Below are positions 56,818 to 64,000 of a stretch of 64,000 nt of DNA, in pieces. The DNA is from Rhodocyclaceae bacterium (GTDB lineage: Bacteria > Pseudomonadota > Gammaproteobacteria > Burkholderiales > Rhodocyclaceae): positions 124,001-188,000 of the forward strand of contig JACFMQ010000004.1 of assembly GCA_019455325.1 (NCBI GenBank). The letters run 5' to 3'. Below the pieces are notes generated by a model. The model did not search any database. It worked only from the letters and a program-made list of their open reading frames with translations, and was not told where the DNA came from. The position numbers and the translations under genes were made by a program. Each line of letters begins with the position of its first letter. Positions within the stretch are counted from its first letter, which is position 1.

Positions 56818-58116
56818 ATGTCCATGTCCGACCGATCGTTTTTCGCATCCGAATCCTCCCCCGGCCATTGCACCGGCGAAGCGGCCTACGATGCCCTGTA
56901 CCGGCTGTGGGAAAAAGGCGGCCGGCGGCGGCCGACGACGCTGGAGGACTACCGCCGGACGCTGACCGGATTCGGCCGCTTCGTCGAGTGGAAGGCGGTG
57001 GCGCTACTCTCCCGCAGGGATTTTCTGGCTTTCCGCGACCATCTGCACGACCGGGGCCTGAGCTGGACGACGGTGGCCAACCGCATCGGCATGTTGAAGA
57101 GCTTCTTGCGCATCGCGGTGGATTACGAATGGCTGGCCGCCAGCCCGGCCGAGCGCCTCGCCCTGCCCCGGCAGCCGAAGCGGAAGGCCAGGGTAGCGTT
57201 TTCCGCGGAGGATCTGAACCGCCTGTTCCGCTCGCCCGTCTATACCAAGGATTTCCGCCCGCGCGGCGGCGGCCGCGAAGCGGCCTACTGGTTGCCGCTG
57301 CTGGCCTTGTTCACCGGCGCGCGCGTCGAGGAGCTGGCGCAACTGCGGGTTTCCGACGTCCGCCATGCGCGCGGCCTCGGGCATTACCTCGACATCAACG
57401 ACGACGGCCACGGCCAGTTGAAGAACCAGGCGTCGCGGCGGCGCATTCCGCTGCATCGCCACCTGCTCGATTGCGGCTTTCTCGATTACGTCGCCGAAGC
57501 GGGCGATCGCGGCTTCCTCTTTCCCGACCTCAAGCCCAATCCGCGCGGCAAGCGCGGCGGCTATTTCTCCAACTTCTTCTCGGGCTACCTGCGGCGACAG
57601 ATCGGCATCGCCGACCGGCGGAAGGTCTTTCATTCATTCCGCCACACCTTCAAGGACGTCTGTCGCAGCGTCGGTATCGACGAGGAAGTGCACGACGCAC
57701 TGACCGGCCACACTCGCGCCAGCGCCAGCCGGGGCTACGGCAACGAGCATTTCCCCCTGCCGCCGCTGTTCGATGCGATCCGCCGGTTTTCCATCGAGGC
57801 ACTGGACATCGGCCATTTGCACGCTTCCGCAGCGAGCGCACCGGTCGCGCCGGAAGCAGGAAGAACGATCAGCGCCTATTACGGCATAGACGTCAGCCTG
57901 GCCCCGGAACACGACGCTCCGCTGATCGTGGCCCGCTGCCAGAACGCCGAGGCGCACATCCGTATCGACGACGGCCGGATCGAGTCGGGCAGGCTGCCTT
58001 CGGCGAAGCTGATCCTGGTGCAGGCCTGGGTGGAAATCCACCGGCAGGCGCTGATTGCCAACTGGCGGAACGCCCGGCGCACGGGCGAGGTTTTTTCGAT
58101 TGCGCCGCTACATTAG
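56818..58116 (+). CDS. Tyrosine recombinase with C-terminal DUF4160 domain
   Basis: A 432-residue integrase-family protein. The N-terminal SAM-like core-binding domain (about 20-112, TLEDYRRTLTGFGRFVEW, TTVANRIGMLKSFLRIAV) precedes the catalytic domain, with all six residues: Arg169 (TGARVEEL), Lys202, His272 and Arg275 (HSFRHTF), His298 (TGHTR) and Tyr307 (SRGYG). Residues 350-430 form a DUF4160-like module (TISAYYGIDVSLAPEHDAP, ILVQAWVEIHRQALIANW, IAPL), a domain usually found as a separate small protein in toxin-antitoxin-like pairs. ATG at 56824 has better spacing to AGGA than 56818. It lies inside the porin inverted repeat and may catalyse inversion or mark an integrated element. Confidence 0.88.
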   Translation: MSMSDRSFFASESSPGHCTGEAAYDALYRLWEKGGRRRPTTLEDYRRTLTGFGRFVEWKAVALLSRRDFLAFRDHLHDRGLSWTTVANRIGMLKSFLRIAVDYEWLAASPAERLALPRQPKRKARVAFSAEDLNRLFRSPVYTKDFRPRGGGREAAYWLPLLALFTGARVEELAQLRVSDVRHARGLGHYLDINDDGHGQLKNQASRRRIPLHRHLLDCGFLDYVAEAGDRGFLFPDLKPNPRGKRGGYFSNFFSGYLRRQIGIADRRKVFHSFRHTFKDVCRSVGIDEEVHDALTGHTRASASRGYGNEHFPLPPLFDAIRRFSIEALDIGHLHASAASAPVAPEAGRTISAYYGIDVSLAPEHDAPLIVARCQNAEAHIRIDDGRIESGRLPSAKLILVQAWVEIHRQALIANWRNARRTGEVFSIAPLH

Positions 58117-58141
58117 GGCGGGCGGCATGTCCTGAACCAAA

Positions 58142-58170
58142 ACAAAACGGGCGCCGAAGCGCCCGTTTTT
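58142..58170. terminator. Bidirectional terminator, porin copy 2
   Basis: An inverted copy of the terminator at 55466-55492: AAAA, CGGGCGC, CGAA, GCGCCCG, TTTTT. It serves porin 2 on the minus strand and the recombinase on the plus strand. Confidence 0.92.
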
Positions 58171-59320
58171 ACGTGTTCGACTGACCTAGGCCAGATTAGA
58201 ACGCGTGGTTGATACCGGCAGCGAAGGTGCCGTTCTTCTCGCCGGCAACGCCGACGCCATCGTTGGAGAAGCCAAGGGGCGCGCCGCGCTCGTTGTCGAA
58301 GCGGGTGTAGCCGGTGTAGAGGACCGTGCGCTTCGACAGGGCGTGCGAATACATCAGGTTCCACGCCTTGGTGTCGCCAAAGCCGGACTGATCCCAGCTC
58401 AGGCGCGAGTAACCGACGTGCACCTTGCCGTTGCCGAAGACCGGCACGGTGGCGCCGACTTGCCAGACCTTGTTGCTGTCGTCGAGCAGAGCAGTGTCAC
58501 TCCTGTCGTTCTTGTCCTGGTAGCTGGCGAACAGCTTCACGACCTTGAAGTCGTAGGAGCCGCCGACGTACCATTCGGTGACGTCCTTGGCGCCGGGGAC
58601 GGCAGCGAGTTGGGCCTTCTGGGTGTGATGGAAGACCACGTCAAGGTTCAGGCCGCCGTTGGCGTAGTTGGCGCCGAGGCCGAACTTGCCGTCGTCGCCG
58701 GAGCTGACGCCGTTTGCACCGCCATTGTCCTCACCAAAGCTATAGGCGCTGCGCACCGAAAAGCCGGACCAGGTTGGCGAGGTGTAGGTAACGGCGTTGT
58801 CCCAACGCGAACCACCAAGGCCATTGACGCCGGTGCCGTCGCCAGCGACGCCCGTGCCGCTGATGGTGTTGCCGGCGGTGAAGGTCAGGCGGGCCAGCGA
58901 ACCGATGCCGGTCGAGGACATGAACGGATCGTTGCGGCCGGAGGCGTAGAAGGCCGGGGCGTACTGACGGCCGAGGGCGACGGTGCCGAGCGTGGCGCTG
59001 CTCAGGCCGATGAACTGCTGACGGGCCTGCAGGCCGGTGGAACCGATGCCATTGTTGGCGTCGACGTTAAGGCCGTATTCCAGCGTGAAGACGGCCTTCA
59101 GGCCATTGCCCAGGCCTTCTTCGCCGCGAAAGCCGATGCGCGAGCCGGACAGGAGGCCGGAGTGGATGCCGTTGCGGTTGGCGCTGCCGCCCGCCGCGCG
59201 GTCGCCGCTGGAGGCGACATAGCCAGCGTCAACGACGCCGTAAATGGTGACGTTGCTCTGCGCGAAGGCAGCCGTCGAGGCCAGACCGGCGACAGCCAGG
59301 GCGATCAGTTTCTTTTGCAT
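58144..59320 (-). repeat. Inverted porin repeat, right arm
   Basis: The right arm of the inverted repeat, covering the porin 2 coding region, the spacer and the terminator. It is read from 59320 downward, and identity with the left arm stops immediately upstream of the ATG. The arms enclose 2.6 kb with the recombinase and the nucleotidyltransferase. Confidence 0.85.
58196..59320 (-). CDS. Gram-negative trimeric porin, copy 2
   Basis: A 374-residue porin_4-family protein with the same signal peptide and C-terminal GINHAF as copy 1. The ATG has GAGGAG nine bases upstream and 339 bases of non-coding sequence with palindromes before it, so this is the copy with its own expression signals. It is shorter than copy 1 mainly because a 19-residue stretch in a late loop (GIPATGHVRSGHNAFSN) is missing. 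It provides passive diffusion of small anions or solutes; the selectivity is not predictable. Confidence 0.94.
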   Translation of the reverse strand: MQKKLIALAVAGLASTAAFAQSNVTIYGVVDAGYVASSGDRAAGGSANRNGIHSGLLSGSRIGFRGEEGLGNGLKAVFTLEYGLNVDANNGIGSTGLQARQQFIGLSSATLGTVALGRQYAPAFYASGRNDPFMSSTGIGSLARLTFTAGNTISGTGVAGDGTGVNGLGGSRWDNAVTYTSPTWSGFSVRSAYSFGEDNGGANGVSSGDDGKFGLGANYANGGLNLDVVFHHTQKAQLAAVPGAKDVTEWYVGGSYDFKVVKLFASYQDKNDRSDTALLDDSNKVWQVGATVPVFGNGKVHVGYSRLSWDQSGFGDTKAWNLMYSHALSKRTVLYTGYTRFDNERGAPLGFSNDGVGVAGEKNGTFAAGINHAF

Positions 59321-59659
59321 CAGATTTCTCCTCTGTGATTAAGACAGGCTCTTCGCGTCGCCGAAACGGCCACCCTCCGAACCGGGCTTACCTCTCTGAA
59401 ATGAGGGGTTGGACGGATTCTGGCAAACGCCCCCCGGCACCGGCAACCGCCGCGGCGGTTTTCGCTCCGAGAGAAGGGGGTCGCTGTTGCATCGATGCAA
59501 CAAGCCGGGGGCAGATGATGCGCATCGGGTCGGGCTGAAAAAATTCGTTCATATAGATATGCTCGAACCCGCACCACGGCTCTGCCTTGCGAGGGCGCTC
59601 CTGTCGCCCGCAAGCGGCTCAGCGCCCGGGAAAGCCCGCCGGTCGAGAAGCGCGCGCGC
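59321..59659 (-). promoter_or_regulatory. Upstream region of porin 2 with an 18-bp perfect palindrome
   Basis: There is no gene in these 339 bases. TGTTGCATCGATGCAACA at 59485-59502 is a perfect palindrome, about 165 bases before the porin ATG. AACCGCCGCGGCGGTT near 59445 is another. TTGCCA near 59420 on the minus strand could be a -35 element. The first palindrome looks like a repressor or activator site for porin 2; trpC transcription enters from the other end. Confidence 0.55.
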
Positions 59660-60448
59660 TCAGCCGAACAGCTCGGCGAGCGCCGGCCCCGGCTCCGGCG
59701 CGCGCATGAACGCCTCGCCGACGAGGAAGGCGTGGACGGCGTGCCGACGCATCAGCGCGACGTCGGCCGGCGCCAGGATGCCGCTTTCGGTGACCACCAG
59801 CCGGTCGGACGGAATGCGCGGCAGCAGGTCGAGCGTGGTCTGCAGGCTGACCTCGAAGCTGCGCAGGTTGCGGTTGTTGACGCCGACCAGCGGCGTCTTC
59901 AGTTGCAGCGCCAGGTCCAGCTCGGCGCCGTCGTGCACCTCGACCAGCACCGACATGCCGAGGCCGAAGGCGATGTCCTCGAACGCCCGCATTTCGGCGA
60001 GGTCGAGCGCCGCGGCGATGAGCAGGACGGCGTCGGCGCCCATCGCGCGCGCCTCGTAGACCTGGTAAGGATCGACGAGGAAATCCTTGCGCAGCGCCGG
60101 CAGCCGGCAGGCGGCGCGGGCGGCCTGCAGGTATTCGGGCACGCCCTGGAAATATTGCCGGTCGGTGAGCACCGACAGGCAGGCAGCGCCGTGCTGCTCG
60201 TAGCTCGCGGCGATCTCGGCCGGGCGGAAGTCGGCGCGCAGCACGCCCTTGGACGGACTGGCCTTCTTGATCTCGGCGATCACCGCCGCTTCGCCGGCGG
60301 CGACCTTCGTTCGCAGGGCGCCGGCGAAATCACGGGCAGCGGGCTGCGCCTCGGCTTTGGCGCGCACGGCGGCCAGCGGTTTGACGGCGCTCGCCGCCGC
60401 CACTTCCTCGCGCTTGGTGGCGAGGATTTTTTTCAGGATGTCGCTCAT
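59660..60448 (-). CDS. trpC: Indole-3-glycerol phosphate synthase
   Basis: A 262-residue monofunctional (beta/alpha)8 synthase (no TrpF fusion). [18 protein letters not shown] (catalytic Lys), [16 protein letters not shown] and [13 protein letters not shown] are canonical, with TESGI near the end. The start overlaps the Uma2 gene stop (ATGA), an unusual neighbour inside a trp operon. Confidence 0.97.
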   Translation of the reverse strand: MSDILKKILATKREEVAAASAVKPLAAVRAKAEAQPAARDFAGALRTKVAAGEAAVIAEIKKASPSKGVLRADFRPAEIAASYEQHGAACLSVLTDRQYFQGVPEYLQAARAACRLPALRKDFLVDPYQVYEARAMGADAVLLIAAALDLAEMRAFEDIAFGLGMSVLVEVHDGAELDLALQLKTPLVGVNNRNLRSFEVSLQTTLDLLPRIPSDRLVVTESGILAPADVALMRRHAVHAFLVGEAFMRAPEPGPALAELFG

Positions 60449-61029
60449 GCGGTTTCTTGCGGAGATTCTTCTTCGGTGTCTTCCAGTACGAGATCGACTG
60501 GAACGTTGAGGGAAAGCGAGCTCAGCTCGATGCTTTCGCCGGGGCCGTAGTCGTACAGCACCCAGTGGTTCTGCGGATCGCGCCGGAAGACGTCGATGCG
60601 TTTCGCGGCGACGTCGACGAGCGCGTATTCCTGCAGGCTTTCCAGCTTGCGATAGGCGGCGAACTTGTCGCCGCGGTCGAAGCCGGCGGTCGATTCGGAC
60701 AGCACTTCGACGACGAGCAGCGGATGGCTGACGTAGTCGGGCGTGGCGCGGTCGCGCGGGTCGCAGGTGACGAGCACGTCCGGGTAGAAGAAGCAGTCGG
60801 CGGCTTCGATGCGGGTTTTCACCGACTCGATGAACACCCGGCAGGGGCTGCCCTTGAGCTCCGTGCGCAGGAAGCTGGCGAGATTCAGGGTGGCGACGTT
60901 GTGCGACTGCCGCACCCCGACCATGGCGAAAACTTCACCGGCCATGTATTCGTTGCGCTCGGGTTGCTCCGCCTCCCAAGCCAGATAGGCGGCGGCGTCG
61001 AATTTCGTTGTCGCTTGCGGCAGGGCCAT
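60445..61029 (-). CDS. Uma2 family endonuclease-like protein
   Basis: A 194-residue DUF820/Uma2 protein with a PD-(D/E)XK nuclease-like core. [34 protein letters not shown] and [38 protein letters not shown] contain the D...ExE...K pattern. Uma2 genes are abundant in cyanobacteria and scattered elsewhere, with no firm role. It sits between trpD (32-base gap) and trpC (ATGA overlap), so it is translated as part of the trp operon. GAGGAG lies seven bases before the ATG at 61029. Confidence 0.9.
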   Translation of the reverse strand: MALPQATTKFDAAAYLAWEAEQPERNEYMAGEVFAMVGVRQSHNVATLNLASFLRTELKGSPCRVFIESVKTRIEAADCFFYPDVLVTCDPRDRATPDYVSHPLLVVEVLSESTAGFDRGDKFAAYRKLESLQEYALVDVAAKRIDVFRRDPQNHWVLYDYGPGESIELSSLSLNVPVDLVLEDTEEESPQETA

Positions 61030-61061
61030 GGTCGGCTCCTCGTCGGTCGGAACTCGACCGA

Positions 61062-62099
61062 TTATGCCGAAAAACCCCGCGTGAAGCGGACGAAGTCGTC
61101 GAGCCGCGCCCGCGCGGCGCCGGATGCGATGGCCTCGCGCGCCCGGGCGATGCCGTCGTCGATGCTGTCGGCGAGGTTCGAGACGTAGAGCGCGGCGCCG
61201 GCATTCAGGCACACCACCTCGCGGGCCGCGCCCGGCCGGTTTTCGAGCACGCCGAGCAGCATGGCCTTCGACTCGTCCGCGCTGCCGACGCGCAAATGGC
61301 GCACGGACTGCATCTGCAGGCCGAAATCCTCGGGATGCACCTCGTATTCGAAGATCTCGCCGTCCTTCAGCTCGCCGACCATGGTGGCCGCACCCAGCGA
61401 GATTTCGTCGAGACCGTCCCGGCCATGCACGACCAGCACGCGCTCGGCGCCCAAGCGCTGCATGACGCGCACCTGGATGCCGACCAGGTCCGGGTGAAAC
61501 ACGCCCATCAGCGTGTTCGGCGCGCCGGCCGGGTTGGTCAGCGGGCCGAGAATGTTGAAGATCGTGCGCACGCCCATTTCACGGCGCACCGGCGCCACGT
61601 GCTTCATGGCGCTGTGGTGGTTCGGCGCGAACATGAAGCCGATGCCGGTCGCCTCGATCGAGGCCGCGACCTGCTCCGGCGTGAGGTTGATGTTGGCGCC
61701 GAGCGCCTCCAGCACGTCGGCGCTGCCGGAACTGGACGAGACGCTGCGCCCGCCGTGCTTGGCGACCTTGGCCCCGGCCGCCGCGGCGACGAAGATCGAG
61801 GTCGTGGAGATGTTGAAGCTGTGCACCGAATCGCCGCCGGTGCCGACGATATCGACGAAATGACGGTCGTAAGGGAGCTTCACCGGCGTCGCCAGCTCGC
61901 GCATGACCTGGGCCGCGGCGGCGATCTCGCCGATCGTCTCCTTCTTCACACGCAGGCCGGTGACGATGGCCGCGATGAGCACCGGCGACACCTCGCCGCC
62001 CATGATCTGGCGCATCAGCGAAACCATCTCGTCGTGGAAGATCTCGCGGTGCTCGATGACGCGTTGCAGGGCCTCCTGCGGCTTGAACGGGTGGGTCAT
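61062..62099 (-). CDS. trpD: Anthranilate phosphoribosyltransferase
   Basis: A 345-residue enzyme. The PRPP loop [39 protein letters not shown], and [10 protein letters not shown] are complete. The start overlaps the trpG stop (ATGA). Confidence 0.97.
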   Translation of the reverse strand: MTHPFKPQEALQRVIEHREIFHDEMVSLMRQIMGGEVSPVLIAAIVTGLRVKKETIGEIAAAAQVMRELATPVKLPYDRHFVDIVGTGGDSVHSFNISTTSIFVAAAAGAKVAKHGGRSVSSSSGSADVLEALGANINLTPEQVAASIEATGIGFMFAPNHHSAMKHVAPVRREMGVRTIFNILGPLTNPAGAPNTLMGVFHPDLVGIQVRVMQRLGAERVLVVHGRDGLDEISLGAATMVGELKDGEIFEYEVHPEDFGLQMQSVRHLRVGSADESKAMLLGVLENRPGAAREVVCLNAGAALYVSNLADSIDDGIARAREAIASGAARARLDDFVRFTRGFSA

Positions 62100-62668
62100 C
62101 GGGCGTGCTCCGCAAGGAAGTTCTTCAGCAGGTCGTGACCGGACTCGGTCAGGATCGATTCGGGATGGAACTGCACGCCCTCGACGGCCAGCGTCTTGTG
62201 GCGCAGGCCCATGATCTCGCCGTCGTCGGTCCAGGCGGTGACGTCGAGGCAGTCGGGCAGCGATTCGCGCGCGACGGCCAGCGAGTGGTAGCGCGTGCAG
62301 GTCAGCGGGTTCGGCAGCCCCTTGAAGACGCCGACGTCCTGGTGATGAACCGGCGAGGTCTTGCCGTGCATGAGCTGCTTGGCGTGCACGACGCGGCCGC
62401 CGAAGGCTTCGCCGATGGCCTGGTGGCCGAGGCAGACGCCGAGGAGCGGAATCTTTCCGGCGAACTCGCGGATGGCGGCGAGCGAGACGCCGGCCTGCGC
62501 CGGCGTGCACGGCCCGGGCGAGATCACCAGGTAGGCGGGGTCGAGCCGCGCGATCTCGGCGAGCGAGATGGCGTCGTTGCGGAACACCTTCACCTCCTGG
62601 CCAAGCTCGCCGAAGTACTGGACGAGGTTGTAGGTGAAGGAGTCGTAGTTGTCGATCATCAGCAGCAT
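62096..62668 (-). CDS. trpG: Anthranilate synthase component II (glutamine amidotransferase)
   Basis: A 190-residue class I amidotransferase: [19 protein letters not shown], oxyanion SPGPCTP, nucleophile [11 protein letters not shown], and [12 protein letters not shown]. It may also serve as PabA in folate synthesis. trpE, normally just upstream in this group, is absent from the remaining 1.3 kb, so TrpE must be encoded elsewhere. AGGACAGG lies upstream of the ATG. Confidence 0.96.
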   Translation of the reverse strand: MLLMIDNYDSFTYNLVQYFGELGQEVKVFRNDAISLAEIARLDPAYLVISPGPCTPAQAGVSLAAIREFAGKIPLLGVCLGHQAIGEAFGGRVVHAKQLMHGKTSPVHHQDVGVFKGLPNPLTCTRYHSLAVARESLPDCLDVTAWTDDGEIMGLRHKTLAVEGVQFHPESILTESGHDLLKNFLAEHAR

Positions 62669-62907
62669 ATGCAGCCTGTCCTATTGATTTGATTCGACCT
62701 CATGGAGGTCCTGCGGGAGGTTCGTGCCCGCCTGGATACCCGCATTCCGTCCGATACCCTGCGCCGATGGTCTGAAAGTGCCCGCGCCCGCACCAAACGG
62801 CGCATTTTCGCACGTATCGTCTGGCGCACAAACCGCCGAGCGGTCGGGAAAGTCCGGCACGAAGCCGCGCGAAACCCTGCTGGCACGGGGCGCCTGGGCT
62901 GGAATGG
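62669..62907. other. Non-coding interval upstream of trpG
   Basis: Nothing convincing is coded here. GACCTC-ATG-GAGGTC at 62696-62710 is a perfect short dyad just before trpG that could be an operator. The rest shows only shadow frames. Confidence 0.5.
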
Positions 62908-63195
62908 CTACGCGAGCCGTGCGAATTTCCCTTTGAGCCGGTGCGGCCGCTGCCAGCCGGCCTCGGAATAGCTGTCGACGAAGCAGACGTTCACATCGGC
63001 CATGCCCATGCTGCAGGGGTAGATCCATACCGTCGCATCCTGCTTGTCACGCGTGATGAACCACAGCGCGTCGCCGCGCGCCAGGCCCCAACTGCCCACG
63101 CGATGCACCAGCAGATCGGCTTGCCCGCGATCGCGCACGAAGGCCACGCGCACCTGCGCCTCGCCCATGCTTGCCGCCTGATAGACCCTTGCCAT
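62908..63195 (-). CDS. DUF6150-like small protein
   Basis: A 95-residue protein, MARVYQAASMGEAQVRVAF...RPHRLKGKFARLA, with the DRGQADLLVHRVGSWGLARGDALWFITRD core of a conserved small-protein family of unknown function. There is no signal peptide or membrane helix. It is divergent from the next gene with 82 bases between starts, and looks accessory to the trp region. Confidence 0.75.
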   Translation of the reverse strand: MARVYQAASMGEAQVRVAFVRDRGQADLLVHRVGSWGLARGDALWFITRDKQDATVWIYPCSMGMADVNVCFVDSYSEAGWQRPHRLKGKFARLA

Positions 63196-63277
63196 CGCAG
63201 CGCCTCCACACTTTTTGGCTTGCCCTGCCCTCATTGCCGTTCCATACTCACGGCATACTTCTGCGAGGGGATGCCGC

Positions 63278-63616
63278 ATGTTGCTCGAACTCCTGCTTCG
63301 CCTGCGCAACGGTCGCGAACGCGTCAGCGTCATCCTGCGTCCTGGCCGCCCCCGCCCCGAGCTGGGCACTGTGCTTCCCCAGGAAGACGACCGCCGCAGT
63401 TCGCTGCCGCAGCGCTGGGGCTGGCAACGCGAAGCGCCGCGCAGGGAAGCGCCCGTCGGCATCGAAGAGGCCTTGCCCGTGCGCACGCAGACCATCCTGT
63501 CGCACGGCGTGCCGGCAGATGTGCGCGCGGCCATCAATGGCGAAGTAACCGATGCGATTCCCGCCTCGCGCAAGGATGCCGGCCGGGTCGACGTCAAGAT
63601 ACGCATAGACGCCTGA
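63278..63616 (+). CDS. Hypothetical protein
   Basis: A 112-residue ORF, MLLELLLRLRNGRERVSVI..., preceded by GAGGGG. It has no recognised domain, is rich in Arg and Pro in the centre, and ends VDVKIRIDA. The Shine-Dalgarno site, the codon pattern and the divergent placement opposite the DUF6150 gene favour a real gene. Confidence 0.55.
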   Translation: MLLELLLRLRNGRERVSVILRPGRPRPELGTVLPQEDDRRSSLPQRWGWQREAPRREAPVGIEEALPVRTQTILSHGVPADVRAAINGEVTDAIPASRKDAGRVDVKIRIDA

Positions 63617-63761
63617 GTCGCTGCTCAGATCTCCGCCGGAAGTCTGGTGCTATCGGACCGACACCGACACGTGCCGCATCAACCAGGCAACTCGACCCAC
63701 GAGGCAATCGCGGTCGGTGTCGATTGCGCCGAGTACCGGGCTGTGAGCATCGTCGACCGCA

Positions 63762-64000
63762 TCACCCGACCGTCTTGCTGCCAGTGCGGAGCCGTTGCGT
63801 GGTCTGGTCGTGGACCTGGTAATGTACCGTAGTGCGGCCGTTCGAGCCGCGCTTCGCCATCACGAATGCAGTGTTGCCTGGGCCGTAGTCGGATCGACCG
63901 AAGGTGTTGCGGGTACCCAGGGTCTGGTTCAACTGCTGTCCCGATTCGTGGGGGCGGATGTGCAGCAGGGCACGCCGCTGGCTGGTCACCGAACAACCGC
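63762..64000 (-). CDS. Possible 3' end of a hypothetical gene running off the window
   Basis: The frame is open to the window edge. The visible residues (TLGTRNTFGRSDYGPGNTAFVMAKRGSNGRTTVHYQVHDQ) look protein-like, with GC usage lower than the core genes. No family was recognised. An overlapping minus-strand frame (63679-63996) is less protein-like. Confidence 0.35.
   Translation of the reverse strand, partial: GCSVTSQRRALLHIRPHESGQQLNQTLGTRNTFGRSDYGPGNTAFVMAKRGSNGRTTVHYQVHDQTTQRLRTGSKTVG

Noticed and set aside
62681..63028. Minus-strand ORF upstream of trpG as a leader or trpE fragment
   Set aside because: The translation has no TrpE motif and overlaps the DUF6150 gene out of frame.

Overview
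This 64 kb window is a chromosomal segment of a very GC-rich betaproteobacterium. The gene content and order (the mla–bolA–murA–his–hinT–tat supra-operon, rplU–rpmA–obgE–proB, and trimeric porins beginning MQKKLIALAVAG) suggest a member of the Rhodocyclales. No rRNA, tRNA, CRISPR array or transposase-bearing IS was recognised.

Layout. 0-5.7 kb: the 3' part of a J-domain/DUF898 membrane protein, an M48 protease, phenylacetate-CoA ligase, a receiver-less CheB, an FAA hydrolase and a VapC/AbrB-type toxin-antitoxin pair. 5.7-10.8 kb: a Nif3-like protein, a DegQ/HtrA-type protease, an alkylation-repair pair (Ada/AlkA fusion plus Ogt) and a class II glutamine amidotransferase that appears to start at AUU. 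10.8-16.3 kb (minus strand): tatCBA, hinT and hisEIFAHB, mostly joined by 4-base start/stop overlaps. 16.4-29.2 kb: a mixed block that separates hisB from hisD. It holds hisC on the opposite strand, a nitroreductase, an amber-interrupted paiB, an iron-uptake cluster (PepSY protein, DUF3649, a frameshifted TonB receptor, FecR, FecI, a Fur box), a nucleotide-type transporter, a secreted aldo/keto reductase and a split chromate transporter. 29.3-39.1 kb: hisD, hisG, a second toxin-antitoxin pair, murA, bolA, an ABC-2 exporter and the mla phospholipid-transport operon.

39.3-50.6 kb carries a compact MSHA/type II secretion-like system: an AAA protein, secretin, TPR protein, ATPase, platform protein, GspL- and GspM-like proteins, a 48-codon Arg-rich ORF, a small periplasmic protein and two pseudopilins, but no obvious major pilin. 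50.6-54.2 kb is rplU–rpmA–obgE–proB with a MNT/HEPN module spliced between obgE and proB. 54.2-59.6 kb is the most unusual region. Two near-duplicate porins with duplicated terminators form an inverted repeat of about 1.2 kb per arm around a 2.6 kb core. The core encodes a tyrosine recombinase fused to a C-terminal DUF4160 domain and a divergent GSU2403-type nucleotidyltransferase. Porin 1 lacks its own ribosome binding site and promoter region, while porin 2 has both. 59.6-62.7 kb is trpC–Uma2–trpD–trpG without trpE. The last 1.3 kb is accessory.

Three themes recur. Small accessory modules (VapC pairs, MNT/HEPN, Uma2) sit inside housekeeping operons, often with ATGA overlaps. Three families of intergenic hairpin repeats are present, and one copy is translated in frame into a TPR protein. 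Several genes show fresh decay or non-standard starts (amber in paiB, one-base deletion in the TonB receptor, AUU and CUG starts).
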